IMG/VR virus record: IMGVR_UViG_3300023176_004200
Location: 1-21,609 of that record
Strand: one strand, 5' to 3'
From: a virus
DNA: 21,609 nt
A model generated the notes under the pieces. The model was not told the origin of the DNA, did no database searches, and was given only the letters and a program-made list of their open reading frames with translations. Positions 1-5,844 of the stretch are shown here, in pieces (position 1 is the first letter of the stretch; every line of letters begins with the position of its first letter). The position numbers were made by a program, and so were the translations under genes.

Positions 1-143
1 ACATTTTCTCCAAATGCACTACTTGCACTTGCAGTTCCATTACACCCATCAATGTTGCCGTATCTATCGGCACACATATAAACCTCAAAAAGAGATCTCT
101 CCTGGTTCAGGTAGTCCTGATTATTTTTATTCCACTGAGCCAT
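1..143 (-). CDS. Start of a probable virion structural protein (3' part outside window)
   Basis: The frame opens with ATG at 143..141 and stays open to the left edge, giving 47 complete codons beginning MAQWNKNNQDYLNQERSLFE. The start is well supported: a GGAG Shine-Dalgarno lies 6 nt upstream, and the ATG overlaps the TAA of the preceding gene in a TAATG junction, so translation is probably coupled. An N-terminus of the form W-N-x-x-N-Q-x-x-L-N-Q-E-x-S-L-F-E-V is one I associate from memory with virion proteins of marine T4-like phages; that is recall, not a search. No domain can be assigned to so short a piece. It is not the start of a terminase large subunit as far as I can see, although gene 17 would be expected after gene 16 in T4 order. 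Confidence 0.7.
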   Translation of the reverse strand, partial: MAQWNKNNQDYLNQERSLFEVYMCADRYGNIDGCNGTASASSAFGEN

Positions 144-451
144 TAATCACTCCACGATAATCTTTCTGGTTGATACCTTTGTGCGTTTTTGATTCTAGAA
201 GTATTTACCTGACCAGGATAGATCTGATGAACAATCGCTCCAGGATACTCTCCTTGAATTTGTTCTGCGAGTTCATTCTTAGAAAGCATTGCACCTTCTA
301 CTTCTAGACGATACATCTTTCCTTCCCAGACAACATCAGCAAAGAAAGATTCTTGTGGTTGTTCTGGTTGAGAACCCCCAACATTAAGGGTTCCATTGAA
401 GTCACCATTGATGGTGATACTTTCTGTTAAAAATTCTTGAAAACTTTTCAT
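143..451 (-). CDS. 102-aa protein with T4-type capsid-targeting N-terminus
   Basis: I do not recognise the family of the body of this protein. Its N-terminus, MKSFQEFLTES, aligns without gaps to the capsid-targeting sequence of T4 internal proteins IPI-IPIII (MKTYQEFIAEA / MKTYQEFITEA), including the Leu-x-Glu that the prohead protease gp21 cuts after. Cleavage here would fall after Glu10 and leave a 92-residue product. The rest is acidic in the middle, with a hydrophobic strand-like stretch (FFADVVWEGKMYRLEVEG, about residues 36-53), and has no Cys, signal peptide or membrane segment. The start at 451 is preceded by GGAAG about 10 nt upstream. It follows the 327-aa gene after 3 nt and shares one base of its stop with the next gene's start. 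By inference it is packaged into the prohead and matured by the protease; its role after that is unknown. Confidence 0.75.
   Translation of the reverse strand: MKSFQEFLTESITINGDFNGTLNVGGSQPEQPQESFFADVVWEGKMYRLEVEGAMLSKNELAEQIQGEYPGAIVHQIYPGQVNTSRIKNAQRYQPERLSWSD
150..153 (-). promoter_or_regulatory. Shine-Dalgarno GGAG for the left-edge gene
   Basis: On the minus strand the site reads TGGAGTGATTAATG. The GGAG is 6 nt before the ATG and is itself part of the final codons (W-S-D-stop) of the 102-aa gene, so the ribosome site of one gene is embedded in the coding end of the other. Confidence 0.65.
422..451 (-). other. Capsid-targeting peptide with prohead-protease site
   Basis: These codons encode MKSFQEFLTE. 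Compared with T4 IPIII (MKTYQEFIAE), six of ten residues are identical, Thr/Ser, Tyr/Phe and Ile/Leu are conservative changes, and the Leu-x-Glu cleavage signature falls at exactly residues 8-10 as in T4. The T4 peptide directs proteins into the scaffold core and is removed by gp21; the same role here is inferred from the match. Confidence 0.6.
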
Positions 452-454
452 TGA

Positions 455-1438
455 TCAGCACTTCCAGCGACGACGGGCTTTGCAAATTGCTTTATCGGGG
501 TCTTTTGAGCAATCGATGTTATGCATATCTTGCTGCCCCTTAGAGCGTGAGCAGAAGGACTTTCTGCGCTTGGCATCCTTACTGCCTGGTTTTGGGTCAC
601 CAGTTACAGCAGTCTTAAGTTTGGAACCCGGATTCTCACGCTTGTAAGCATTAACTGCTTTCTGACTCATACCATCAGTTTTATCGGACTTATTCACTTT
701 TTGCCAATCTTCACCAAACATCTTTGGTCCCTTAGTCTTTTTTTCTGCAGCAGCTCTCTCACCCTCAGTTGCACCCTTTTGTGAGAGAGTTCTAATCTTT
801 TTTGCGCGTTGTCCCTCTCTATGAGCTTTAGGATCAATTGCAGCAGGCATTACTCCTTCATCCAAATCCACTCTCCAGTTAGAGAATTCTTCTTTCTTCA
901 CTTTTGCTGGTTTAGAAGAACCAGTTCTAAACTTACCGAATGGAGTTGGAAGTTCTTCGCCATATTCTCCAGTCTTCTTTTCAACCTTATCATTAGGATC
1001 TACATCGCCATCAACATCATAATCGATTCTTTTTGATGCTTTCGATGCAAGTTTTTTAAGATTTCCACCACCAATATTTGCTTCCAAATCTGATTTAGTT
1101 GGCGTGTGCTTTCCTTCTTTTTGGCAATCGGGGACTTCTTCACCGTTCTTAATTTTAGTTCCTTTTGCTTTATATCCAGTCCAACACTTTTTGGCACCAA
1201 CATTTTTACGTGCCTGCTTTAATCCCTCTTCAATATCAAGAGTTTCTGGATACCCTTTCTCACCAGGTTTAGCGGGTTTTTCTCCACGCTTTCTTTTAGC
1301 GTGAATATTTGCCCAAAGACCTTTCTTCTTACCTTCATCTAATATTTTAATTGGATCTGGTTTTACAAGATCGACAAATTCATATTCTGTAGGATTGAAT
1401 TCATCTCTCCAATTAGAATAGCAATATTCTTTGGACAT
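455..1438 (-). CDS. Lys/Cys-rich mosaic protein, function unknown
   Basis: This is a hydrophilic, strongly basic 327-aa protein built from short motifs rather than one clear fold. In order it has: SNWRDEF at 8-14; a basic block with LWANIHAKRKRGEKPAKPGE at about 41-60; a Cys-flanked motif C-W-x-G-Y-K-x-K-G-T-K with a second Cys (85-105); an Asp-rich loop resembling a calcium site (139-150); a second SNWR copy at 186-189 followed by Asp/Glu; and a basic C-terminal segment (about 255-327) with MSQKAVNAYKRENPGSKLKT and Cys at 296, 310, 319 and 327. The C-terminal part resembles what I recall as DUF6321, unverified. There is no signal peptide or membrane segment. It starts 15 nt after gp16 ends, with no strong Shine-Dalgarno. 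Its position in a virion-gene run suggests a head or packaging-associated protein, but nothing in the sequence proves this. A zinc or nucleic-acid binding role is possible from the Cys and Lys/Arg clusters. Confidence 0.8.
   Translation of the reverse strand: MSKEYCYSNWRDEFNPTEYEFVDLVKPDPIKILDEGKKKGLWANIHAKRKRGEKPAKPGEKGYPETLDIEEGLKQARKNVGAKKCWTGYKAKGTKIKNGEEVPDCQKEGKHTPTKSDLEANIGGGNLKKLASKASKRIDYDVDGDVDPNDKVEKKTGEYGEELPTPFGKFRTGSSKPAKVKKEEFSNWRVDLDEGVMPAAIDPKAHREGQRAKKIRTLSQKGATEGERAAAEKKTKGPKMFGEDWQKVNKSDKTDGMSQKAVNAYKRENPGSKLKTAVTGDPKPGSKDAKRRKSFCSRSKGQQDMHNIDCSKDPDKAICKARRRWKC
989..1024 (-). other. EF-hand-like Asp-rich loop in the 327-aa protein
   Basis: Residues 139-150 read DYDVDGDVDPND. 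Asp occupies loop positions 1, 3, 5, 9 and 12 with Gly at 6, the spacing of a DxDxDG calcium-binding loop. Flanking EF-hand helices are not evident, so a lone dockerin-type loop is the better comparison. Calcium binding is inferred. Confidence 0.45.
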
Positions 1439-1453
1439 CTATCTACTAATAGT

Positions 1454-1879
1454 TTATTCTTTACTATTTAGAAAACCTTGCTTTAACATCTTCTGAAGGT
1501 CTGATGTTGAACCAACAAATACTGCATTATTATTTGTAACATTGTTAGTTGTTTTCGCAGATTCATCTTCAACATCCTTAAGTTTCTTTTGAAGATCAAT
1601 TAATTTGTCCGTTGTATCGGCAACACTTTTGATCAACTGACCAGCAACTTCATATGCTCTTGGACTACCACCCTCACCAGCAAGTTCCATGATTCCATTG
1701 ATTGCCTCTTGTCCTTTTTCAATCAAGGAATACAAGTTAGCACGAGTATATTCATAGTCCTTTTCGATGTCGGGACCTTTTGGTTTTATGCTTTGAATTT
1801 CTGATGAAATTTTTTCTGCTTTTACGATCTTACTCTCAACGTTCAGAGCTTCATCGATAGAATCATAATTATCAGACAT
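1454..1879 (-). CDS. gp16: Terminase small subunit, gp16-like
   Basis: This 141-aa protein aligns by eye with T4 gp16 (164 aa), the small terminase subunit that activates the packaging motor gp17 and recognises concatemeric DNA. Shared features in order are: the D-[IL]-E-x-D-Y entry to the helical core (37-42); a central helical hairpin with S-P-R-x-x-E-V (72-78), like SPRHMEVF in T4; a second helix ending K-x-L-K-D-V/I; and a terminal NAVFVGSTSDLQ (118-129), matching NATVFMGSPTELM in T4. An Asn/Thr-rich linker (about 110-118) precedes that last element. It lies directly after gp15 (5-nt gap) as in T4. The ATG at 1879 has no clear Shine-Dalgarno and the leader is nearly all A/T. No other identity competes; the residual doubt is only by-eye alignment. 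Confidence 0.9.
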   Translation of the reverse strand: MSDNYDSIDEALNVESKIVKAEKISSEIQSIKPKGPDIEKDYEYTRANLYSLIEKGQEAINGIMELAGEGGSPRAYEVAGQLIKSVADTTDKLIDLQKKLKDVEDESAKTTNNVTNNNAVFVGSTSDLQKMLKQGFLNSKE

Positions 1880-1884
1880 AATTT

Positions 1885-2685
1885 TTAAATATCAGTTTGT
1901 TGAGTTGGACTATAAGTTCTGGAGTCTGAAAAATCTTCCCACACTTCACTAAAACCAAAATCATCTCCCGGTTCAGCATCAATCGGATCTGGAGTTACAG
2001 TATATCTTACCTCACGTTTAGCAGTCTGAATATTTGTGTCAGTATACATATCAACCTGAACCTTACGAATGAGACCTTCTGTGGAATCTGCAATAGGCCC
2101 AAACAGATATGACTTTGCAGTAAATCTCAAAGTGTAGATAAGTGCTCTTCTTACAGTAAAATCCCCCTCATAATCATCTTGCATATCAATACTATCAAGA
2201 ACAATTGGAATATCTTTCTTTTCACCAATCGAATCAATTAAATCCAAAGTCAGATTGAATGATGGTTGAAAAAATGGAAGTATTTGCTCAACAATTTGTA
2301 GAGCATCATCACTTAATTTTGAATAGATACTCAATTCAAAACCAATGTTATAGGGAACTGGCATATAAACTTTTTTTACATTACCAGATTCATCACAGGC
2401 TCTAAATGTTTGTGTTACACTTGTTTTCCTTGTTGGGTCATATTGTAAAGAAACCATTTCAAAAGACATTCTTGGTAATGTAATAGCAATAGGTTTTTTT
2501 AGATCTGCTTGCTGTTCAATTTTTGCAAGGAACTTTTGCATTGGACCATATGACAATCCAACCTTAGTTTCATCAACTACATTATTATTTTTATCTTCGT
2601 GTCTAATGTAGATATTATTAAAAAGGGTTCCGAAACTAACAATAGTTTTTCGTATAATTTCGTGATAAAAATAAGTTCCTAACAT
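1885..2685 (-). CDS. gp15: Tail completion / sheath stabiliser protein, gp15-like
   Basis: At 266 aa this is close to T4 gp15 (272 aa), the ring protein that caps the finished tail tube and sheath and joins it to the neck. The N-terminus (MLGTYFYHEIIRKTI) resembles the T4 one (MFGYFYNSSFRRY). The strongest match is at residues 117-144: ELSIYSKLSDD, then QIVEQILPFFQPSFN against QIVEQILPYFQPHFN in T4. Further shared points are D-I-x-I-V-L (158-163), an R-R-A-L-I-Y-T-L segment and E-G-L-I-R near residue 203. The C-terminus is acidic and low in complexity, as in T4. Its ATG shares one base with the gp14 stop (TAATG), and a GGAG sits 7 nt upstream inside the gp14 reading frame, so translation is likely coupled to gp14. 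Confidence 0.95.
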   Translation of the reverse strand: MLGTYFYHEIIRKTIVSFGTLFNNIYIRHEDKNNNVVDETKVGLSYGPMQKFLAKIEQQADLKKPIAITLPRMSFEMVSLQYDPTRKTSVTQTFRACDESGNVKKVYMPVPYNIGFELSIYSKLSDDALQIVEQILPFFQPSFNLTLDLIDSIGEKKDIPIVLDSIDMQDDYEGDFTVRRALIYTLRFTAKSYLFGPIADSTEGLIRKVQVDMYTDTNIQTAKREVRYTVTPDPIDAEPGDDFGFSEVWEDFSDSRTYSPTQQTDI

Positions 2686-4097
2686 TAATATTCTCCGAAG
2701 GGATTACTCTCTGTGAAATCTAAAATACCATCTGCTTCGGTTTCGATTTCTTCATTGATATCATAAGACTCTTCATAACTATTATTATCATATGATTTAA
2801 GTATATAGGTAGCGGAAGATTCTGAACCAACAATACTTTCTCCTGCATAGAATTGACCGTTATTAATCGCTACACGAAGTTCGACAGGTGGATATGTTGG
2901 TTCAAGATCTGTTCTCACTTTAAAATCTCTAACAACAGCAGTAGTTCCAGAAACGGATCCAGTTATTGTCTCATTATAAATGAATGTACCTATTCCAGTA
3001 GGTGAAAGCTCCGATATTGTTACTGATGGTGTAACTGAATATCCATATCCAGCATTTGTTAGTGTTAAAGCAGATACTTGTCCAACAGAATTTATGGTTG
3101 CTTTTGCTGTGGCATCGCCTTCTATTGTGACGGTTGGAGTTAAATAATAACCTCTACCAGGATCTGTTATAGTTAAGAATTGAACCCCATTATCTACTAC
3201 TACAGCAGTCGCAGCTGCACCAACACCGTTTCCACCTGTTATTGTTACTATGGGTGGATTTGTTGACGTATAACCAGATCCTGCATTTGTAATTAAGATA
3301 GATTCTACAGATCTGACACCACCAACAGATGTTGTTATTGCGACAGCAGTAGCCGTAGTTCCACTTGTTGGTGGTGCAATTGTTACTGTGGGGGTTGTAG
3401 TGTAATTATATCCATCGTCAGTCAAAACAATCTGACCTATCATTCCTACCCCACCAAGAGTTGCAGTAGCAGTTGCTGTAACTGCACTTCCAACTAAATT
3501 CAAAGTTGTGATATATCCTTCATCCTTCACAGTATTATCAATCTCTTCTATAGAAGTATCAATGTCCTCATTTTCATATTCATAAAGTTCGCATAAAAGT
3601 TCATAAACGTATGTTTTGCCCAATTGATAGAATGGCTTTTCAACCTCTACACGTTTAATTTCAAACAATCTTTCCCCAAGGGGAAAATATATTAAATCTC
3701 CTTCTCTTGGTCTTGTTGTAAGATTTCTAATATCATATTCCGTTATATCTCCTTGCTGAATTGAAACATTTAATCCATCCAAAAATGGTGCTATAAACTC
3801 TTCAAATCTTTCTTTAGAAATAATCAAATTTATTTCATTTTTCAATCTTAATCCGAATTTTGTCATCAAATCAGAACCTGGAGCATAACCTTCATAATTA
3901 TCGAGATATGCTTCAATAATAAAATTATCATCAAACTTTGATGATTCCACTTCTCTAAAAATATCGTCCGTTTTCAAATACTTTCTAGGGATATAATAAA
4001 CATCAATCCCATATATTTTCAATTGCTCATTTATTAAGTCTTGTATTAAAAATTGTTCTGTGGGAGATCCCTGCAAGAAAAATGGATTGAGTGTCAT
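2685..4097 (-). CDS. gp14: Neck protein gp14-like, enlarged by a repeat insertion
   Basis: This is the head-closure neck protein that, with gp13, forms the connector between filled head and tail. Residues 1-175 carry the gp14 core: I-D-V-Y-Y-I-P-R-K-Y (31-40; T4 has GVEVFYVPREF), a following L-x-T-D-D-I-F, D-N-Y-E-G-Y near 67-71, K-F-G-L-R-L-K-N-E, then GDLIYFPLGERLFEI (133-147) against GDLIYFPMNNSLFEI in T4, and PFYQLG. T4 gp14 has 256 aa; this one has 470. The excess is residues about 195-435: four GxGY...P-x-V-T-I repeats (227, 271, 312, 348), then two G-E/E-T-I...S-x-T-A segments (375-390 and 419-431). A short acidic tail ends in E-S-N-P-F-G-E-Y. It starts 2 nt after gp13 stops. Identity is firm; the role of the insert is unknown, probably a surface-exposed beta domain. 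Confidence 0.93.
   Translation of the reverse strand: MTLNPFFLQGSPTEQFLIQDLINEQLKIYGIDVYYIPRKYLKTDDIFREVESSKFDDNFIIEAYLDNYEGYAPGSDLMTKFGLRLKNEINLIISKERFEEFIAPFLDGLNVSIQQGDITEYDIRNLTTRPREGDLIYFPLGERLFEIKRVEVEKPFYQLGKTYVYELLCELYEYENEDIDTSIEEIDNTVKDEGYITTLNLVGSAVTATATATLGGVGMIGQIVLTDDGYNYTTTPTVTIAPPTSGTTATAVAITTSVGGVRSVESILITNAGSGYTSTNPPIVTITGGNGVGAAATAVVVDNGVQFLTITDPGRGYYLTPTVTIEGDATAKATINSVGQVSALTLTNAGYGYSVTPSVTISELSPTGIGTFIYNETITGSVSGTTAVVRDFKVRTDLEPTYPPVELRVAINNGQFYAGESIVGSESSATYILKSYDNNSYEESYDINEEIETEADGILDFTESNPFGEY
2693..2696 (-). promoter_or_regulatory. Shine-Dalgarno GGAG for gp15 inside gp14
   Basis: The minus strand reads TTCGGAGAATATTAATG, which encodes the gp14 C-terminus F-G-E-Y-stop and also supplies GGAG 7 nt ahead of the gp15 ATG. 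This fixes the gp15 start at 2685. Confidence 0.75.
3015..3419 (-). repeat. Four GxGY...PxVTI protein repeats in gp14
   Basis: Copies read DDGYNYTTTPTVTI, NAGSGYTSTNPPIVTI, DPGRGYYLTPTVTI and NAGYGYSVTPSVTI, starting at residues 227, 271, 312 and 348, so the period is 44, 41 and 36 residues. Between copies are Ala/Thr-rich strands (T-A-T-A, A-A-A-T-A-V) that also recur. The same repeat type appears in gp8 and both giant proteins of this window. Confidence 0.85.
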
Positions 4098-4099
4098 GA

Positions 4100-4936
4100 T
4101 TATCCAATAAAGTCTAGTGGTGGTAATTCATATTCCATAGTCATTCTTTGCTTAATATCCTCAAGTTCTTTTTCAGCATCTTCATATAATTGTCTGCCAT
4201 TCAATTCTATTCCACCTGGCAGTTTTACACCATTAAATTTGATAAGGTTTTGACCCCACTGTCTCTTAATTAGAGATGTTAAATATTTTTTAAGAAAACT
4301 ATCATTATAAATTTTGGTGAATGAAGCAGGATCTAAAGCTCTATAACATTCAATTACTATAAACTCTCCTGCAGTTTGTACTCCCCAATCTATATCCAAA
4401 TATAATCTATCTTGTCTCTTATTATATCTTATCTGCTTATCAGTTGTTAATAGGAAATCAATATCCTCAAGATAAGATTTCACCATAGAATACTGTAAAA
4501 GATCTACTGAATTGAAATAATATAAGTCATTTAGGAATAATTGATATTTGATGCTAAACATACCACCAGAAATTGAGCTGGTGTCAAACTTAAATATTCT
4601 CTCTACACCTATTACAGAATCTGGAACTTGTATGAAATTGGATGTCTCATAATAATTAAAGGTAGTAGCGGCAATGCCTGTGGAGGTTGCAGTTGTAGTT
4701 ACAATTCCTACGCCATCAGTTCCTTTTGCTTTTCCTCTAGAAACATCATCAGATGTTATTTGATACTTCAAATACATCTTTTCGACACCATCATAATGAC
4801 GTTCATTGAAATATTGAAGTGCATCATCGACTAAATCGTCAATTTGCTCATCATCAACATTAATTTCCAATACTGGAGCACCAAGTCTACGAAGACAGTA
4901 ATCAACTAATCCTTGTCTTGTTGATGGCTTAGCCAT
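4100..4936 (-). CDS. gp13: Neck / head completion protein, gp13-like
   Basis: A 278-aa protein homologous by eye to T4 gp13 (309 aa), which binds the portal after DNA packaging and seals the head with gp14. Both ends match. Residues 14-48 read C-L-R-R-L-G-A-P-V-L-E-I-N-V, D-x-Q-I-D-D, D-A-L-Q-Y-F-N-E, H-Y-D-G against LRRLGAPIINVELTPDQI and ALELYGEYHFDG in T4. The C-terminal third has K-R-Q-W-G-Q-N-L, then LPGGIELNGRQLYEDAEKE against LPGGVTIDGQRLIEEARLE, and a hydrophobic end (P-P-L-D-F-I-G; T4 P-P-F-G-I-L-V-G). The centre is shorter than in T4. The start at 4936 shares a base with the preceding stop and has GGGGGA 8 nt upstream. No repeat insertion is present, in contrast to its partner gp14. 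Confidence 0.95.
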   Translation of the reverse strand: MAKPSTRQGLVDYCLRRLGAPVLEINVDDEQIDDLVDDALQYFNERHYDGVEKMYLKYQITSDDVSRGKAKGTDGVGIVTTTATSTGIAATTFNYYETSNFIQVPDSVIGVERIFKFDTSSISGGMFSIKYQLFLNDLYYFNSVDLLQYSMVKSYLEDIDFLLTTDKQIRYNKRQDRLYLDIDWGVQTAGEFIVIECYRALDPASFTKIYNDSFLKKYLTSLIKRQWGQNLIKFNGVKLPGGIELNGRQLYEDAEKELEDIKQRMTMEYELPPLDFIG

Positions 4937-5457
4937 TAGTACAGTCCCCCGTCAATAGTATCTGTCCATACAGGAGTTCCTATTCCTGCTTGTGTTGTTA
5001 ATATATAGTTGCTAGTACTAATCCCAGACTCTGTACTAGCAGCACTCGTCAATTTTCCTGAATCATCAAAGAAAGCAACCCCATTTGGTCCATCGAAATT
5101 GCCTGGTACATAGTATAAAGCATCAGTTGTACTAATAAATCCTACAACATTTAATCCATTTGTTGCATTAATATCACCTTCAAAATCAACAGATGACTTG
5201 AAAGTTGCAATTCCAGATACTGATATATCATCAAGATCTGTAAGACTCATTTCTTTGAATGTTATTGATGAAGCATCAATAACACTCGTCATTATAAATG
5301 CTCCTGTTGGGTTATCCCAAACAAGAAGCAAACCATCCCTATCTTTATAGAAACTATTTACATCACTAAGATCTAAAAGATTTGATGGTGGTGTAGATGA
5401 ATTACTTAATACACGAACTACATTTTGAGAACCAACCCTAGCTTTTATAGATGCCAT
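4936..5457 (-). CDS. 173-aa fibre-like structural protein upstream of gp13
   Basis: This small protein resembles phage fibre or whisker pieces rather than an enzyme. Residues 1-50 form a distinct head (KARVGSQNVVRVLSN ... LSDVNSFYKDRDGLLLVWD). The middle has the short strand-turn units typical of trimeric fibres: S-G-I-A-T-F-K-S-S-V-D-F-E-G-D-I and A-T-N-G-L-N-V-V-G-F-I. The end reads I-L-T-T-Q-A-G-I-G-T-P-V-W-T-D-T-I-D-G-G-L-Y, a closing segment I recall from proteins next to the neck genes of marine T4-like phages. In T4 the gene immediately before 13 is wac (fibritin, the neck whiskers), so a whisker-like role is a positional guess; there is no clear coiled coil as in fibritin. It is coupled by TAATG to the genes on both sides, with AGGAG 10 nt before its start. 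Confidence 0.8.
   Translation of the reverse strand: MASIKARVGSQNVVRVLSNSSTPPSNLLDLSDVNSFYKDRDGLLLVWDNPTGAFIMTSVIDASSITFKEMSLTDLDDISVSGIATFKSSVDFEGDINATNGLNVVGFISTTDALYYVPGNFDGPNGVAFFDDSGKLTSAASTESGISTSNYILTTQAGIGTPVWTDTIDGGLY
4945..4950 (-). promoter_or_regulatory. Shine-Dalgarno-like GGGGGA for gp13
   Basis: The minus strand reads GGGGGACTGTACTAATG, which is also the coding end (G-G-L-Y-stop) of the 173-aa gene. Spacing to the ATG is 8 nt. It differs from the ideal AGGAGG but is the only purine run in place. Confidence 0.55.
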
Positions 5458-5792
5458 TACCTGGTTACTCCTGCTCTTACCAGCGCGGAACCTTCAACGG
5501 CTTTAACTATGTTGCTGCCATTGGTTAACTTTACATCATATACATATCTTCCGGGTTTTAATTGTGAAGTATCTGTAGACCCCAATGATATTGTAATTTT
5601 TCCTTGAGCAGCATTTGTGATTGTAGATGCAAATGAAACTGATGAAGAACTCGTATAAGTTTTCCTTATTTGAGATTCTACTTCATATGCGCTTAGGTTT
5701 AATGGACTATTGGTTGAGGTGTCTTCCAACTCAAAGGTGGTATCAAACTTAAAACCCTGCTCAATTACTATGTTGGATACAAATACCGCCAT
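5457..5792 (-). CDS. 111-aa beta-sandwich-like virion protein
   Basis: The sequence alternates hydrophobic and polar residues throughout, with few helix-like stretches, and ends in a strand-turn-strand of the form L-K-P-G-R-Y-V-Y-D-V-K-L. Its layout (I-x-Q-G-x-x-F-x-x-x-F-x-L-E-D near the start, P-L-N-L-S-A-Y, then G-K-I-T-I-S-L, then P-G-R-Y-V-Y-D-V) resembles the N-terminal attachment domains of baseplate upper proteins such as BppU of lactococcal phages, a resemblance of pattern only. It has no Cys, signal peptide or membrane segment. It is coupled to the 173-aa fibre-like gene, so the pair may form one appendage. Its start follows the only gap over 30 nt in the window, which holds a late-promoter-like sequence. 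The ATG at 5792 gives the best N-terminus; an ATG further up (5805) meets an in-frame stop after three codons. Confidence 0.75.
   Translation of the reverse strand: MAVFVSNIVIEQGFKFDTTFELEDTSTNSPLNLSAYEVESQIRKTYTSSSSVSFASTITNAAQGKITISLGSTDTSQLKPGRYVYDVKLTNGSNIVKAVEGSALVRAGVTR
5468..5472 (-). promoter_or_regulatory. Shine-Dalgarno AGGAG for the 173-aa gene
   Basis: AGGAG lies 10 nt before the ATG at 5457 and is read as part of the last codons (A-G-V-T-R-stop) of the 111-aa gene. It is the best match to the consensus seen in this window. Confidence 0.65.
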
Positions 5793-5823
5793 TATTCAGA
5801 TGAGCATACGTTTCTTCTTTAGA

Positions 5824-5831
5824 TATTTATG
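5824..5831 (-). promoter_or_regulatory. Probable T4-type late promoter (CATAAATA)
   Basis: The minus strand reads ACATAAATATCT, one base off the T4 late core TATAAATA. It lies 32 nt before the 111-aa start, in the longest non-coding gap of the window (5793-5844, 52 nt), a sensible place to start transcription of the 111/173/gp13/gp14/gp15/gp16 run. Late promoters of this type need only this core and are read by the phage sigma factor gp55, which is not in the window. Confidence 0.5.
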
Positions 5832-5841
5832 TCCGCATAAA
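5826..5841 (-). repeat. Small inverted repeat after the 65-aa stop, overlapping the promoter-like core
   Basis: TTTATG and CATAAA are perfect 6-bp complements separated by CGGA, four bases after the TAA of the 65-aa gene. The stem is AT-rich and no T-run follows on the minus strand, so it is a poor intrinsic terminator. It shares its left arm with the promoter-like CATAAATA. Confidence 0.4.
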
Positions 5842-5844
5842 GTT

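Noticed and set aside
1000-1203. Minus-strand ORF of 67 aa
   Set aside because: It is an alternate frame inside the 327-aa gene, whose frame is clearly coding (motif repeats, full length, tight junctions).
1460-1472. CTAAATAG near the end of gp16 as a possible late promoter for the 327-aa gene
   Set aside because: It departs from the TATAAATA core and is explained by the gp16 codons L-N-S.
4936-5457. Naming the 173-aa gene wac (fibritin)
   Set aside because: It shares T4 wac's position before gene 13, but it is far shorter, lacks the long segmented coiled coil and shows no foldon-like end, so no gene symbol is given.
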